From positions 1 to 32,676 of IMG/VR virus record IMGVR_UViG_3300042376_000854: a stretch of 32,676 nucleotides of DNA; one strand, given 5' to 3'. The position numbers were made by a program, and so were the translations under genes. This stretch comes from a virus. Shown piece after piece: positions 5,919 through 12,951 of this stretch (its first letter is position 1; each line of letters starts with the position of its first letter). The notes under the pieces are model-generated. The model ran no database searches, was not told the DNA's origin, and saw nothing but the letters and a program-made list of their open reading frames with translations.

Positions 5919-6060
5919 GGGAGGCACTCGGCAAGGGTCGGGTGCTAAACCTAAATACAACGAAGAAACAAAAACGGTTGCCTTTCGCTGTCCATTGTCA
6001 AAAGTTGATGAATTGAAGTTAGTTGTCAAGTCTAAACTTTCGGAGTGGTCGGTAAAATAG
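5884..6060 (+). CDS. Small ribbon-helix-helix-like protein
   Basis: A 58-residue protein with a basic, Gly-rich start (KKKIGRGGTRQGSGAKPKYN), then a strand (TKTVAFRCPLS) and a helical part (KVDELKLVVKSKLSEW). This order, a GRGG-type tail followed by a strand with xVAFRxP and a helix, is that of short ribbon-helix-helix (CopG/Arc-like) DNA-binding proteins common in bacteria and phages. The C-terminal helix is short for the fold. It overlaps the preceding gene by 35 bases and could regulate the promoter just upstream. Confidence 0.55.
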   Translation: MEKNIQKKKIGRGGTRQGSGAKPKYNEETKTVAFRCPLSKVDELKLVVKSKLSEWSVK

Positions 6061-6129
6061 CAGCTAACTACCGCATAACCGAGTGATTATATCGCATATC
6101 CAACAATTTAACAAATAAAACGAAACCCT

Positions 6130-6447
6130 ATGAACACAATAACCGAAGAATATCACAAAGTGAACAATCCAGATACAAGCATATTAACCTCATTTGAGCG
6201 CAATGTGTTCAACCTATTCCACGTTGACAACATTGGAGTTAGGTCAATAGCAATTAAGTTTAACACCCCTTTAGATTCAACTTATTCATTTTTAAACAAT
6301 GCCATAAGAAAATTGGTTGAACATGAGCAGTCGAATAAAGGCGATACTGAAATTAGAGAAATGAAAAGAAAGTTAAAAATAGCCGAAGCGAAGAAAGTTG
6401 CAGAGGCGATAGGTAGTAATGAACTATTAATAATGTCAGAAATATGA
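6130..6447 (+). CDS. Sigma-region-4-like helix-turn-helix protein
   Basis: A 105-residue protein. Residues about 19-63 (LTSFERNVFNLFHVDNIGVR, then a turn and NTPLDSTYSFLNNAIRKL) have the pattern of a sigma factor region 4 or a related helix-turn-helix: a first helix after LTxxER, a short turn, and a recognition helix ending in AIRKL. The C-terminal part is a charged coiled-coil-like helix. It may guide transcription of phage genes or be a small DNA-binding protein of another type. It overlaps the next gene by 4 bases (ATGA). Confidence 0.5.
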   Translation: MNTITEEYHKVNNPDTSILTSFERNVFNLFHVDNIGVRSIAIKFNTPLDSTYSFLNNAIRKLVEHEQSNKGDTEIREMKRKLKIAEAKKVAEAIGSNELLIMSEI

Positions 6448-6722
6448 ATAAAACAGCAATGCAGCAACTAAGAAATAGGTTGCAAGCGAAAGCAGATAAA
6501 ATAAAACAACACTCCGCAATTAGCAATGTTGTTTATGGAAGATATAATGAATTGTTAGAAATTATCTCTATCATCAACACCGAACTATTGGCGATTGAGA
6601 AGCAGACCTTAATTGATGCTTTTGATTATGGATTTTCAAGCGGATATGATGATGCACAAGGAGATGGTGCAGAATTTGAAGATGGACAAGCCTATTTTAA
6701 TCAAACCTTTAACCCCAAATAA
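6444..6722 (+). CDS. Conserved phage hypothetical protein
   Basis: A 92-residue helical protein. The end, with YGFSSGYDDAQGDG and DGQAYFNQTF, resembles a small protein family seen in many phages in which a helical part precedes an acidic tail with a YFNxTF-like motif. No function is known to me. It starts within the end of the sigma-like gene (ATGA overlap) and is three bases from the next gene. Confidence 0.6.
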   Translation: MNKTAMQQLRNRLQAKADKIKQHSAISNVVYGRYNELLEIISIINTELLAIEKQTLIDAFDYGFSSGYDDAQGDGAEFEDGQAYFNQTFNPK

Positions 6723-6725
6723 AAA

Positions 6726-7157
6726 ATGAAATCAGCAATTATAACCCGAATACCACAAAGCAATCAAACACTGGGCAAGTGGATAAGTTACGAAAATGGC
6801 AATATGATATTTGCCTGCGATACAATCGAACTGCCAAATTTAGGCAATCAAAAGCAAATTAGTTGCATACCTAAAGGAGTTTACGATGTTGTTTATCGTG
6901 AATCTAAAAAGTACCCACGCCACTACCACATTTTAAACGTGCCAAATCGTGACTTTATTTTAGTGCATCAGGCGAACTTTGTTGGCAGTCCTAACCCAAA
7001 GACACGCAAACCCGATTTGCTCGGCTGTATTGGCGTTGGAAATGGCTATGGCGATATTAATGGAGATGGCATTGTTGAACTATTAAGGTCAACACCTACA
7101 TTAAAACGATTGTTGGAAGTTATGGGTAAAGAACCTTTTAAGTTAACCATCATTTAA
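6726..7157 (+). CDS. DUF5675-like protein, possible lysis role
   Basis: A 143-residue protein matching the DUF5675 pattern: TIELPNLGNQKQISCIPKGV, then YDVVYRESKKYPRHYHI, the segment NRDFILVHQANF, and a C-terminal part with GCIGVGNGYGDINGDG. The family is common in phages and prophages of Bacteroidota and Proteobacteria. The conserved His and Cys residues (YHI, LVH, LLGCIG) recall small cell-wall enzymes, but I know of no proven activity. No other endolysin is recognised in the window, so this is the best candidate for one. That link is inference. Confidence 0.65.
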   Translation: MKSAIITRIPQSNQTLGKWISYENGNMIFACDTIELPNLGNQKQISCIPKGVYDVVYRESKKYPRHYHILNVPNRDFILVHQANFVGSPNPKTRKPDLLGCIGVGNGYGDINGDGIVELLRSTPTLKRLLEVMGKEPFKLTII

Positions 7158-7158
7158 C

Positions 7159-7166
7159 TAAATTTG
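7159..7166 (+). promoter_or_regulatory. Weak candidate -7 element
   Basis: TAAATTTG directly after the DUF5675-like gene fits TAnnTTTG and begins a 73-base gap before the ATG at 7231. No matching -33 element is visible upstream, so it may be a chance match. Confidence 0.25.
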
Positions 7167-7230
7167 CCCTATGCACCCCTCCGCCACCACAATAGACCCG
7201 AATGTTCACTTAGAAATTATTTATTAAACT

Positions 7231-7446
7231 ATGGAAAACAAACTATTTGACCCAAACAAGCATAAGAAATTGTTTACGATTACTATTGAAGTGTTTGAAA
7301 ATTGCGCCTCAATTGCAATAGCAAATGAAGGTGATTATTTATGTACCTACCATGAAATTATTGGGATATTTGAAACTCAAAAAATGGGGCTAATAATGAA
7401 TCAAAGAGAAAAGAATTTAGAACACTTTAATAATGATAAGAAATGA
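7231..7446 (+). CDS. Hypothetical protein
   Basis: A 71-residue protein with a mixed strand and helix pattern (KLFTITIEVFENCASIAIAN). The end is charged. No family is recognised. It is separated from the DUF5675-like gene by a 73-base gap and overlaps the next gene by 4 bases (ATGA). Confidence 0.55.
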   Translation: MENKLFDPNKHKKLFTITIEVFENCASIAIANEGDYLCTYHEIIGIFETQKMGLIMNQREKNLEHFNNDKK

Positions 7447-7838
7447 TACAACCACACGAACTTATAGAATCACAATCAGTATTGGAATACTACATTGAAG
7501 AAACTAACGAATGGCTGCCTACTGTAATGGATTGGCAGGATATTCGCAACTGCGTTGAAGATAACACCGATTTTAATAAATGGCACAGAGGCATACCTCT
7601 CACCGAAAGGATATTGGTGGAGTGGTGTGGGTTTGAAAAGCAAACAGATTCAGCCGATGGTATAGGTGATTTTAGTTGGTTTTCTTACAATGGTTTAGAA
7701 ATTAACAACGATATTGGCGGTTGGTTTATTATTGACCCTTATAGAGCATTGCCTGCAATGAGATTTCACACCCTACACCACCTCCAAATGCTTATATTAG
7801 CAATAACTAACCAACCCCTTAAAATAACATTGAAATGA
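7443..7838 (+). CDS. Conserved Bacteroidota phage protein
   Basis: A 131-residue protein resembling a family in Bacteroidota phages and mobile elements. Two marks are visible: GIPLTERILVEWCGFEKQ in the middle, and a C-terminal helix RFHTLHHLQMLILAITNQPL that corresponds to the usual HQLQNLYFALTGEEL-like ending. No biochemical role is known to me. The gene sits in a row of small genes joined by 4-base overlaps. Confidence 0.6.
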   Translation: MIQPHELIESQSVLEYYIEETNEWLPTVMDWQDIRNCVEDNTDFNKWHRGIPLTERILVEWCGFEKQTDSADGIGDFSWFSYNGLEINNDIGGWFIIDPYRALPAMRFHTLHHLQMLILAITNQPLKITLK

Positions 7839-8053
7839 CACCTAAAGAAAAATATCAAGAACTGTTTTATAAGTTCAATACAATAACTTCAAAAGAGTTT
7901 AAATCCGATACTGTTACAAGTGCAAGTGCTGCTAATGAGTGTGTTAGAATTGCAGTTGAAGAAATATTAAAAATGGGATGGAATTTGCCACATTACGAAA
8001 ATATAAGCGGTGAACAGTATTGGAACGAAGTATTAACCCACCTTAACACATAA
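7835..8053 (+). CDS. Conserved small phage protein
   Basis: A 72-residue helical protein starting MTPKEKYQELFYKFNTITSK, with a second helix containing CVRIAVEEILKMGW and a final YWNEVLTHL. This matches the general look of a small conserved phage protein in which a MTPKEKA-type start is followed by a C-terminal YWxEV motif. No function is known. It overlaps the previous gene by 4 bases. Confidence 0.6.
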   Translation: MTPKEKYQELFYKFNTITSKEFKSDTVTSASAANECVRIAVEEILKMGWNLPHYENISGEQYWNEVLTHLNT

Positions 8054-8056
8054 ACT

Positions 8057-8239
8057 ATGAATTACCTACCCGAAAGATTATTTCAAGCATTTGTATTATG
8101 TTTAATAACATTTCTTTGCTTTGCTTTTTACGCAACAACCTTTAATATAAAACTATGGGCTGAATCGTCAAGGTTTTTTTGTGCTGCAATATTTTTAATG
8201 GGTTCGGCTATCATATTAACATACCCTAAACAATTCTAA
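8057..8239 (+). CDS. Small two-helix membrane protein, holin-like
   Basis: A 60-residue protein with two predicted membrane helices, about residues 10-29 (AFVLCLITFLCFAFYATTF) and 40-56 (FFCAAIFLMGSAIILTY), and a short charged loop. The size and the place directly before the spanin-like gene suggest a holin, but small phage membrane proteins with two helices have many roles. It follows the previous gene after 3 bases. Confidence 0.5.
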   Translation: MNYLPERLFQAFVLCLITFLCFAFYATTFNIKLWAESSRFFCAAIFLMGSAIILTYPKQF

Positions 8240-8240
8240 C

Positions 8241-8843
8241 ATGAACGCAACAAAACACCTCGCCATCACATTTGGCATAACTTGCCTACTGCTATCAATA
8301 GGTTTGCATTATTGCACCCCACACCCACAACCCACCACCACCGATTCCACCTCCATCTGGAAACAACAAGCCAAACAAGCGGGCAACGCTGCGGCAGTTT
8401 ATATGACCGAAGTAAGCAGATTGCAAAGCAGGTTACTTGAAAAGGATAATCAATTACGTGATGTAAGAGCGCACGAAAAGCAATTAACCTATACTAACTT
8501 AGGTTTGATTAAAAGACTGCGAGAAAACGCACCAAAAGACTGTGAGCCTTACATTGATTCAACTGTTACTTATTATACCGAGATAATGGATGTTAAGGAT
8601 AGCAGTTATGCAGTGTTATTTGATAAGTTATTGGTAACGGATTCTATAAGTTTGGTTAAGGATAGTGTAATAATTGAGTTGAACGTGCAAGTTGGTGCGC
8701 AAAATAAGGTTATTGAAGCAACGGATAAAAAGTTGAAGAAAGCCGAACGCAAAGCAAAAGTAGCAAAGTTCTTCAATAAAGTATTAGTCGGTGCTGCGGT
8801 TGGATTTACTGCGGTTGTGGTTTATTTTACGATGGTTAAATGA
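8241..8843 (+). CDS. Membrane-anchored coiled coil, spanin-like
   Basis: A 200-residue protein with an N-terminal hydrophobic helix (about residues 7-24), a long charged coiled-coil region (about 45-170) and a second hydrophobic segment near the end (KVLVGAAVGFTAVVVYFTMV). The N-terminal anchor plus coiled coil is like Rz-type inner-membrane spanins, while two anchors recall single-protein spanins that span the periplasm. There is no clear lipobox, although a Cys lies at residue 25. It directly follows the holin-like gene by one base. A host-wall disruption role is inferred from layout. Confidence 0.5.
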   Translation: MNATKHLAITFGITCLLLSIGLHYCTPHPQPTTTDSTSIWKQQAKQAGNAAAVYMTEVSRLQSRLLEKDNQLRDVRAHEKQLTYTNLGLIKRLRENAPKDCEPYIDSTVTYYTEIMDVKDSSYAVLFDKLLVTDSISLVKDSVIIELNVQVGAQNKVIEATDKKLKKAERKAKVAKFFNKVLVGAAVGFTAVVVYFTMVK

Positions 8844-8850
8844 TAATTAT

Positions 8851-8858
8851 TATATTTG
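8851..8858 (+). promoter_or_regulatory. Candidate promoter of a small RNA
   Basis: TATATTTG followed by TGG, identical in its core to the strong promoter at 5636. It lies 8 bases after the end of the spanin-like gene, with no gene behind it on this strand before the terminator at 8981. A -33 element is not clear. Confidence 0.45.
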
Positions 8859-8927
8859 TGGCGTTTTCATAGGTTAATTAGTTTAGGTTACAGCCCTTGC
8901 AGAGATGTGAGGGCTGTATTGTTTACC

Positions 8928-8975
8928 GCACATGACACTGCACATGATATTGCACAAGATACTGCACATGATAAA
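8928..8975 (+). repeat. Four 12-bp tandem repeats
   Basis: Units GCACATGACACT, GCACATGATATT, GCACAAGATACT and GCACATGATAAA follow each other with no gap. The core GCACAxGA is fixed and the last three or four bases vary. The array is also open in one frame (AHDT, AHDI, AQDT, AHDK), but no start codon or leader supports translation. Possible roles are protein binding sites or repeated loops in an RNA. Confidence 0.75.
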
Positions 8976-8980
8976 ACAAC

Positions 8981-9011
8981 AAAGCCCCACTAACGAATAG
9001 TGAGGCTTTTT
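8981..9011 (+). terminator. Bidirectional intrinsic terminator
   Basis: The arms AAAGCCCCACTA (8981-8992) and TAGTGAGGCTTT (8998-9009) pair over 11 of 12 positions around a 5-base loop and end in a run of T on the plus strand. On the minus strand the hairpin is followed by GTTGTTTT. It lies where the rightward accessory genes meet the leftward late genes, so it can stop both. Confidence 0.8.
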
Positions 9012-9071
9012 CAATAGCGATTCTATCCACTATTACGGAACAAGTCCATCATCATTGATATGCTCAATGTG

Positions 9072-9302
9072 TTAAGCCTCGTCTATATCGCTACTGAACT
9101 TAGTCAGAAACTTTGTATTAATCAGCAAGAATGTAGCAGCCAATCCGCCCCAAAACGCTTGCTTGGTTGTTATCAATCCTTGACTTTCTGCAAGTGCTAA
9201 TGATGTTTGAATAAAAGGCAGCAAAACATAAATCAAGTAATCCGCAATCTTCTTTAATTTCGGGTCATCTGGTGCCGTAAACCTTTCTTTTAGTGTTGAC
9301 AT
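9072..9302 (-). CDS. Small two-helix membrane protein, holin-like
   Basis: A 76-residue protein with two hydrophobic segments, about residues 22-39 (YLIYVLLPFIQTSLALA) and 49-66 (FWGGLAATFLLINTKF), and polar, charged ends. It is the last gene of the late operon, a common place for lysis genes, and one of three small membrane proteins in a row. A holin role is plausible but unproven. Confidence 0.5.
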   Translation of the reverse strand: MSTLKERFTAPDDPKLKKIADYLIYVLLPFIQTSLALAESQGLITTKQAFWGGLAATFLLINTKFLTKFSSDIDEA

Positions 9303-9350
9303 TTCACTGTATTTTTAAACCGTTTAACTTCTTTCTGATGGGCGCAACTG

Positions 9351-9539
9351 CTAAGAAGCAGCACTATTATTATTATCCTTATCATTTGCCCAAAATATTG
9401 CAATAATAGCAGCCACTAAAGGCATATTTCTTATTTTGCCAATCAATTTTTTATACTCATTATTTGAAAACCAAAACCAATAAATAACGCTAAAGGCAAT
9501 AATCGAAGCCAGTCCAATTAATAATACTATCTCTTTCAT
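9351..9539 (-). CDS. Small membrane protein
   Basis: A 62-residue protein. Residues about 3-24 (EIVLLIGLASIIAFSVIYWF) form a clear membrane helix and a second, weaker one follows (MPLVAAIIAIFW). The end is rich in Asp, Asn and Ser. Its start overlaps the stop of the preceding gene by 4 bases (ATGA). Function unknown; it may belong to a lysis group with its neighbours. Confidence 0.5.
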   Translation of the reverse strand: MKEIVLLIGLASIIAFSVIYWFWFSNNEYKKLIGKIRNMPLVAAIIAIFWANDKDNNNSAAS

Positions 9540-9739
9540 TCTTTATTTTTTTTACCTACTCTATACGAAGCCCAAATAGAAGCTATCAATGCCGCTAATT
9601 TTGCGATGTCAAATAACACTTGATAAACTCCATCAAAAGTAATATGAGCAAAGTGTTCTGTTATCCAAACACCAATTTGCACTATAAATATCATAATTAA
9701 TGTCGGTATATCGTTGCTATGTTCGTGTGATGGCATCAT
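9536..9739 (-). CDS. Small membrane protein, holin-like
   Basis: A 67-residue protein with a hydrophobic segment at about 13-28 (TLIMIFIVQIGVWITEH) and another at about 43-60 (FDIAKLAALIASIWASY), and a basic end (RVGKKNKE). Two helices and a positively charged tail are typical of holins. The first two codons are both ATG; the first overlaps the upstream stop (ATGA). Confidence 0.5.
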   Translation of the reverse strand: MMPSHEHSNDIPTLIMIFIVQIGVWITEHFAHITFDGVYQVLFDIAKLAALIASIWASYRVGKKNKE

Positions 9740-10044
9740 AAAGTTAATGTTGGTATTGTTAGTATAAATTCTTCTGATGTTTCTTCGTTAGGGTGTAAAT
9801 CTACATATTCGGCAACTAACTTGCAAGTGGGAATCCACCAATTGATTAACGATTGTGCCTCTGCCCCGTATTTGGTATCGTTAACCCACATTACAACCTC
9901 ACCAATAGATAAGTAATTCAACTCATCTAAATATCCTTGCAGCATATTATTATGATATGTGTTGGTGGGACTATCATAAGTCAACTGCCCATCAACTATC
10001 CATGATTTAACACCGTTGCCTTGTTGTTTAAATGTTATAGTCAT
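9736..10044 (-). CDS. Hypothetical protein after the tail fibre
   Basis: Started at the ATG that overlaps the fibre stop (TAATG at 10046-10042), the product has 102 residues. A start at 10080 would overlap the fibre gene and is less likely. It begins with strands (MTITFKQQGNGVKSWIVDGQ) and has a helical, Trp-containing middle (QSLINWWIPTCKLVAEY). No family is recognised. Its place next to the fibre would suit a fibre-associated or chaperone protein, but this is only positional. Confidence 0.55.
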   Translation of the reverse strand: MTITFKQQGNGVKSWIVDGQLTYDSPTNTYHNNMLQGYLDELNYLSIGEVVMWVNDTKYGAEAQSLINWWIPTCKLVAEYVDLHPNEETSEEFILTIPTLTL

Positions 10045-11750
10045 TATAAAGTCATTTGTAAAGTTAATGATGGAATCCAACTTGATGGGTTTGTTGCAAA
10101 TGTTGGAGTTGTTATTCTTATGGTATAATCCTTAGTTGTTACAAGTGAAATTGAAAGCCCACTAAACAATGTTTTTAAAGTAGTTGATGCCCCAAAATCA
10201 GATGTAAATGTTCCAATCAATGTTTCTGTGGCATCGGTTACGTTTCTAAGGTAAACAGATACGGTTTCGTTACTCCCATTGTTTACTTGCTCCAATGTGA
10301 ATGATGCTGCGGTTACTGTGCAATTAGCAGTTGGTTTAAAAGCCCTCCTTGCATCAACACTTGATGGGGCTGCTGCAATTGTCCCGATATGATAGTTAAC
10401 AGCATCGGTAACTGTTGTTAATACAAGTCCAATGCAAGTTAATGTTTGGGTGTTTGTTATGCTCGGAGCAGCAACCCAACTTGGAGCAAGTGTTGTTCCA
10501 TTGCTTTGCAAAATCTGCCCTGCTGTTCCATTGGCTAATCTTGTCGGAACACCCGAACCCCCACCGTAAATAATATCACCACCCGTTGTCATTGGGTTGG
10601 TCATCTTACCATTGATTTGCGTTTGAATGTCACTACCTGTAACACCTTTAACCAATGCTAATTCCGTCAAACTTGGATAAGTAGAAGTTGCCAATGACCC
10701 TATCACTTGACCGCTTGTAAAGTAAGCTATTTCGTTAGCAGTTCCACTGCCTGTAATAGCATCAATAGGAATGCCATCTAAATTTATAACCCAAGAAGCA
10801 AAAGTGCCACTACCAGTATGATGATTAACATCAACAATCAGCGTTGTGCCTGAATAACTTGTAACCTCTCCGTGCATGTGGTTGCTTGGACTATTAACTA
10901 TCAACACCTCTTGCAATGGAATGTAAGACAAGTTAGCATCAACTGTGAATGTTTTGCTACCATTGCCTATTGTGTTACTTGTTAACGATGATGTCTTATA
11001 CCTATCCGATAATGAGTTAATGATAGGGTTGGCAGGGTCAGTATTGTCAACATTGATGTTTGTGCCTGAGCTAACTGACGCAACACCGCCACCAGTTACA
11101 TCACTCAACATCGCAAAGGTTTCTGTGCCTCCTGATTTGTTTGGTATTTCAAAGGTTGTTGAAGTTGTAAGGTTTGGCGATGTTATTGTTGCAGTACCTA
11201 AAGCATTAGCAATGTTTATTAAATCGTGCTTAACATCTATACTTTCTCCTGCTCCATTGTCAACTGTTATACCAACTGATGTTGTAGAACCCGCAGTTGT
11301 TACTTGTTGCAGGTCGGGTGTGCCACTAACTACTATAGGTGTAAACACATCCGTTGTAATATCGTAAGTCCCTTGCTCACCCGTTGCCAAATCGGTGCCT
11401 ATTGGGTATAATGTAATATTGCTATCGGCCATAACCAACAATATTCTTGTGCTTCCAACGGCATCATTAACTTGGTAAAACTTAAATCCAACCGCTAAGT
11501 TTGCACCAAGTAAAGTAATTAAATCGGATCGTGAGATATTTTCATTGTAGTAAGATGAAAACATTTGAGAAGTTGGCCCTAATCCCACATACCCATCCGC
11601 TTGGTCTTTGTCGGATAATATATTCGGGCTTGAATCAAGTAAGTTTACAAACCTATCCTGCGCGTTTTGGCCCGTAATGTAGTTTACAATATTGTTAAAG
11701 ATATTATTTACAATATCTGTGAGCATGTTAGCCCTATTCTTTTGTGCCAT
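10044..11750 (-). CDS. Tail fibre or receptor-binding protein
   Basis: A 568-residue protein. The start is helical (residues 1-40), and the rest is low in Lys and rich in Thr, Ser, Gly and Asn with strand-turn repeats, as in trimeric fibres. A segment near residue 390 (MTNPMTTGGDIIYGGGSGVP) followed by TAGQILQSNGTTLAPSWV is a mark of phage fibres. The C-terminal part is a beta-rich tip domain. The protein probably sits at the tail end and contacts the host surface. The N-terminal part would attach it to the tail. It follows the tail-tube-like genes and precedes three membrane protein genes. Confidence 0.75.
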   Translation of the reverse strand: MAQKNRANMLTDIVNNIFNNIVNYITGQNAQDRFVNLLDSSPNILSDKDQADGYVGLGPTSQMFSSYYNENISRSDLITLLGANLAVGFKFYQVNDAVGSTRILLVMADSNITLYPIGTDLATGEQGTYDITTDVFTPIVVSGTPDLQQVTTAGSTTSVGITVDNGAGESIDVKHDLINIANALGTATITSPNLTTSTTFEIPNKSGGTETFAMLSDVTGGGVASVSSGTNINVDNTDPANPIINSLSDRYKTSSLTSNTIGNGSKTFTVDANLSYIPLQEVLIVNSPSNHMHGEVTSYSGTTLIVDVNHHTGSGTFASWVINLDGIPIDAITGSGTANEIAYFTSGQVIGSLATSTYPSLTELALVKGVTGSDIQTQINGKMTNPMTTGGDIIYGGGSGVPTRLANGTAGQILQSNGTTLAPSWVAAPSITNTQTLTCIGLVLTTVTDAVNYHIGTIAAAPSSVDARRAFKPTANCTVTAASFTLEQVNNGSNETVSVYLRNVTDATETLIGTFTSDFGASTTLKTLFSGLSISLVTTKDYTIRITTPTFATNPSSWIPSLTLQMTL

Positions 11751-11752
11751 AT

Positions 11753-12346
11753 CTAAGGTATATCAAATGAGTCATCAAAACTATTGTCAAAACTTGCACC
11801 GTAAACAACTGATGGGGCGCAAACAAATACACCATCTGGAATGTCAAATTCCAATGGCATCTTATCATGTGTCCACTTATAATTCAACATAAAGTTTACC
11901 TCATCTTTTAACGAATTTGCAACGGGATTACTTGCTATTAATGTGCCAGGTCTTTGCGATATTCGCATTATTGTTTCTGAGCAAAATGCAATATAAAAGT
12001 TACGTGAACCCGTTATTGAATTATAATGTGGTAAGTTACCTACATAATCAGGGTCTTTATAGTTAACCTCAAAGCCATAGGCCATCAATGTTTCTTCACT
12101 CCAACCAAAGCCGCGTGAAGTTATTGGGCTGCCTCCGTTGTATTCGCCTTGTGTTTGCGGCAATACAATTATAAAGCCTCCAGTTATGCCCGTTTGCCAA
12201 AACAAAGGATTTTCAAAGTCTGTTGCTAATTGATTGTAAAACGATTTATGTATCAATGCAACCGAACGAACGCGGGCAAGTTCAATACCGCATCCACAAG
12301 CCAAATGACTTTCAATTACATTACAATTTGATGGGTAGAAACTCAT
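11753..12346 (-). CDS. Second tail-tube-like protein (paralogue)
   Basis: A 197-residue protein clearly related to the product of the adjacent upstream gene, about 40% identical by eye over the whole length. Shared marks include a YPSxC start, a Cys pair with a following GIELARVR/GVELSRVR segment, a TQGEYNGG/TQGEFDGG turn and GSRNFYIAF/GSRNFHVAF. It has an extra acidic tail (SFDNSFDDSFDIP). It may be a minor tail-tube protein or a tail-tip version of the main tube protein. Identification as tube rests on position after the completion proteins and on size. Confidence 0.5.
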   Translation of the reverse strand: MSFYPSNCNVIESHLACGCGIELARVRSVALIHKSFYNQLATDFENPLFWQTGITGGFIIVLPQTQGEYNGGSPITSRGFGWSEETLMAYGFEVNYKDPDYVGNLPHYNSITGSRNFYIAFCSETIMRISQRPGTLIASNPVANSLKDEVNFMLNYKWTHDKMPLEFDIPDGVFVCAPSVVYGASFDNSFDDSFDIP

Positions 12347-12363
12347 AAATTAAAAGTATTAAA

Positions 12364-12391
12364 GGCGGCTGGCTTACGGGCCATGACCGCC
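12364..12391 (-). terminator. Hairpin between the two tail-tube-like genes
   Basis: On the minus strand an imperfect hairpin has outer arms GGCGG (12391-12387) and CCGCC (12368-12364) and inner arms TGGC and GCCA, followed by TTTAATACTTTT. It lies in the 50-base gap between the two related genes. It may reduce transcription into the second copy or stabilise the mRNA of the first. The T run is imperfect, so termination would be partial. Confidence 0.4.
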
Positions 12392-12396
12392 AATGA

Positions 12397-12939
12397 TTAA
12401 ACTACGTAACAAGTAAATAAGTTAGCAGGAATAGCCGACTCTTCAGGGAAGTTATCGCTTGTCCATTTAACCTCAACATCCCAAGTGCGCTCAACTTTTA
12501 AATCGTTTGCGATTGGGTTCTTAGGTACGATTGTGCAAGGCTCATCACTGATGGCCAACACTGTTTCACTTCTAAATGCAACGTGAAAGTTTCTTGACCC
12601 TTTAACGCTATTGAAATGGTCGCGGTTTCCTACATAGTTAGGGTCTTTGAACGATAACATGAAAGTATAAGAGTTTAAACTTTCTTCAGTGTCGCCATAA
12701 CCTTGTCCCATGTTTGGAGTTCCGCCATCAAATTCGCCTTGTGTTTCAGGATAAACAATGATTGCACCCGATGCTACGCCCGCAGCCCATAAAGCCTCAT
12801 CTTCAAAGTCGGCTGATAGGGTGGCGTAATAGCTTTTATTTACGAATGCGGTGCCACGTACGCGAGATAACTCAACGCCACATGTGCCACATGTATGGTT
12901 TGTAATGTTTTCATCACAACCCGATGGATAATATGCCAT
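12397..12939 (-). CDS. Probable major tail (tube) protein
   Basis: A 180-residue protein starting MAYYPSGCDENITNHTCGTC, beta-rich throughout. It lies just after the head-tail completion and tail-terminator-type genes, the place of the major tail protein in siphoviruses. Its length is close to many tube proteins. The Cys residues near the start (C8, C17, C20) may stabilise a loop or bind metal. It has a related copy immediately downstream, separated by a hairpin. I do not recognise a named family, so the function is inferred from position, size and copy structure. Confidence 0.55.
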   Translation of the reverse strand: MAYYPSGCDENITNHTCGTCGVELSRVRGTAFVNKSYYATLSADFEDEALWAAGVASGAIIVYPETQGEFDGGTPNMGQGYGDTEESLNSYTFMLSFKDPNYVGNRDHFNSVKGSRNFHVAFRSETVLAISDEPCTIVPKNPIANDLKVERTWDVEVKWTSDNFPEESAIPANLFTCYVV

Positions 12940-12951
12940 GATTTTTAATTT

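Larger units (their letters stand above)
8865..9011 (+). ncRNA. Candidate small RNA
   Basis: A stretch of about 147 bases runs from a TATATTTG promoter to a strong terminator and has no convincing gene. It holds a 9-bp hairpin (TACAGCCCT at 8889-8897, AGGGCTGTA at 8910-8918, 12-base loop), then four 12-bp tandem repeats (8928-8975), and then the terminator hairpin. The ends are guessed from promoter spacing and the T run. It could equally be an extended untranslated tail of the upstream operon, or a site bound by protein. Confidence 0.4.

Noticed and set aside
7171-7227. 18-codon frame (MHPSATTIDPNVHLEIIY) in the gap before 7231
   Set aside because: It is very short, has no leader, and the nearby -7 element would place the transcript start at about the ATG itself.
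8928-8975. CRISPR-like array
   Set aside because: Units are only 12 bp with no spacers, so this is a plain tandem repeat, not CRISPR.
9053-9069. Small hairpin CATTGA/TCAATG at the end of the last late gene
   Set aside because: Six-base stem with no T run; the terminator at 8981-9011 explains the end of transcription.
10945-11367. 140-codon frame on the plus strand opposite the tail fibre
   Set aside because: Hydrophobic Val/Thr-rich content reflects the reverse complement of the Thr/Asn-rich fibre; no leader.
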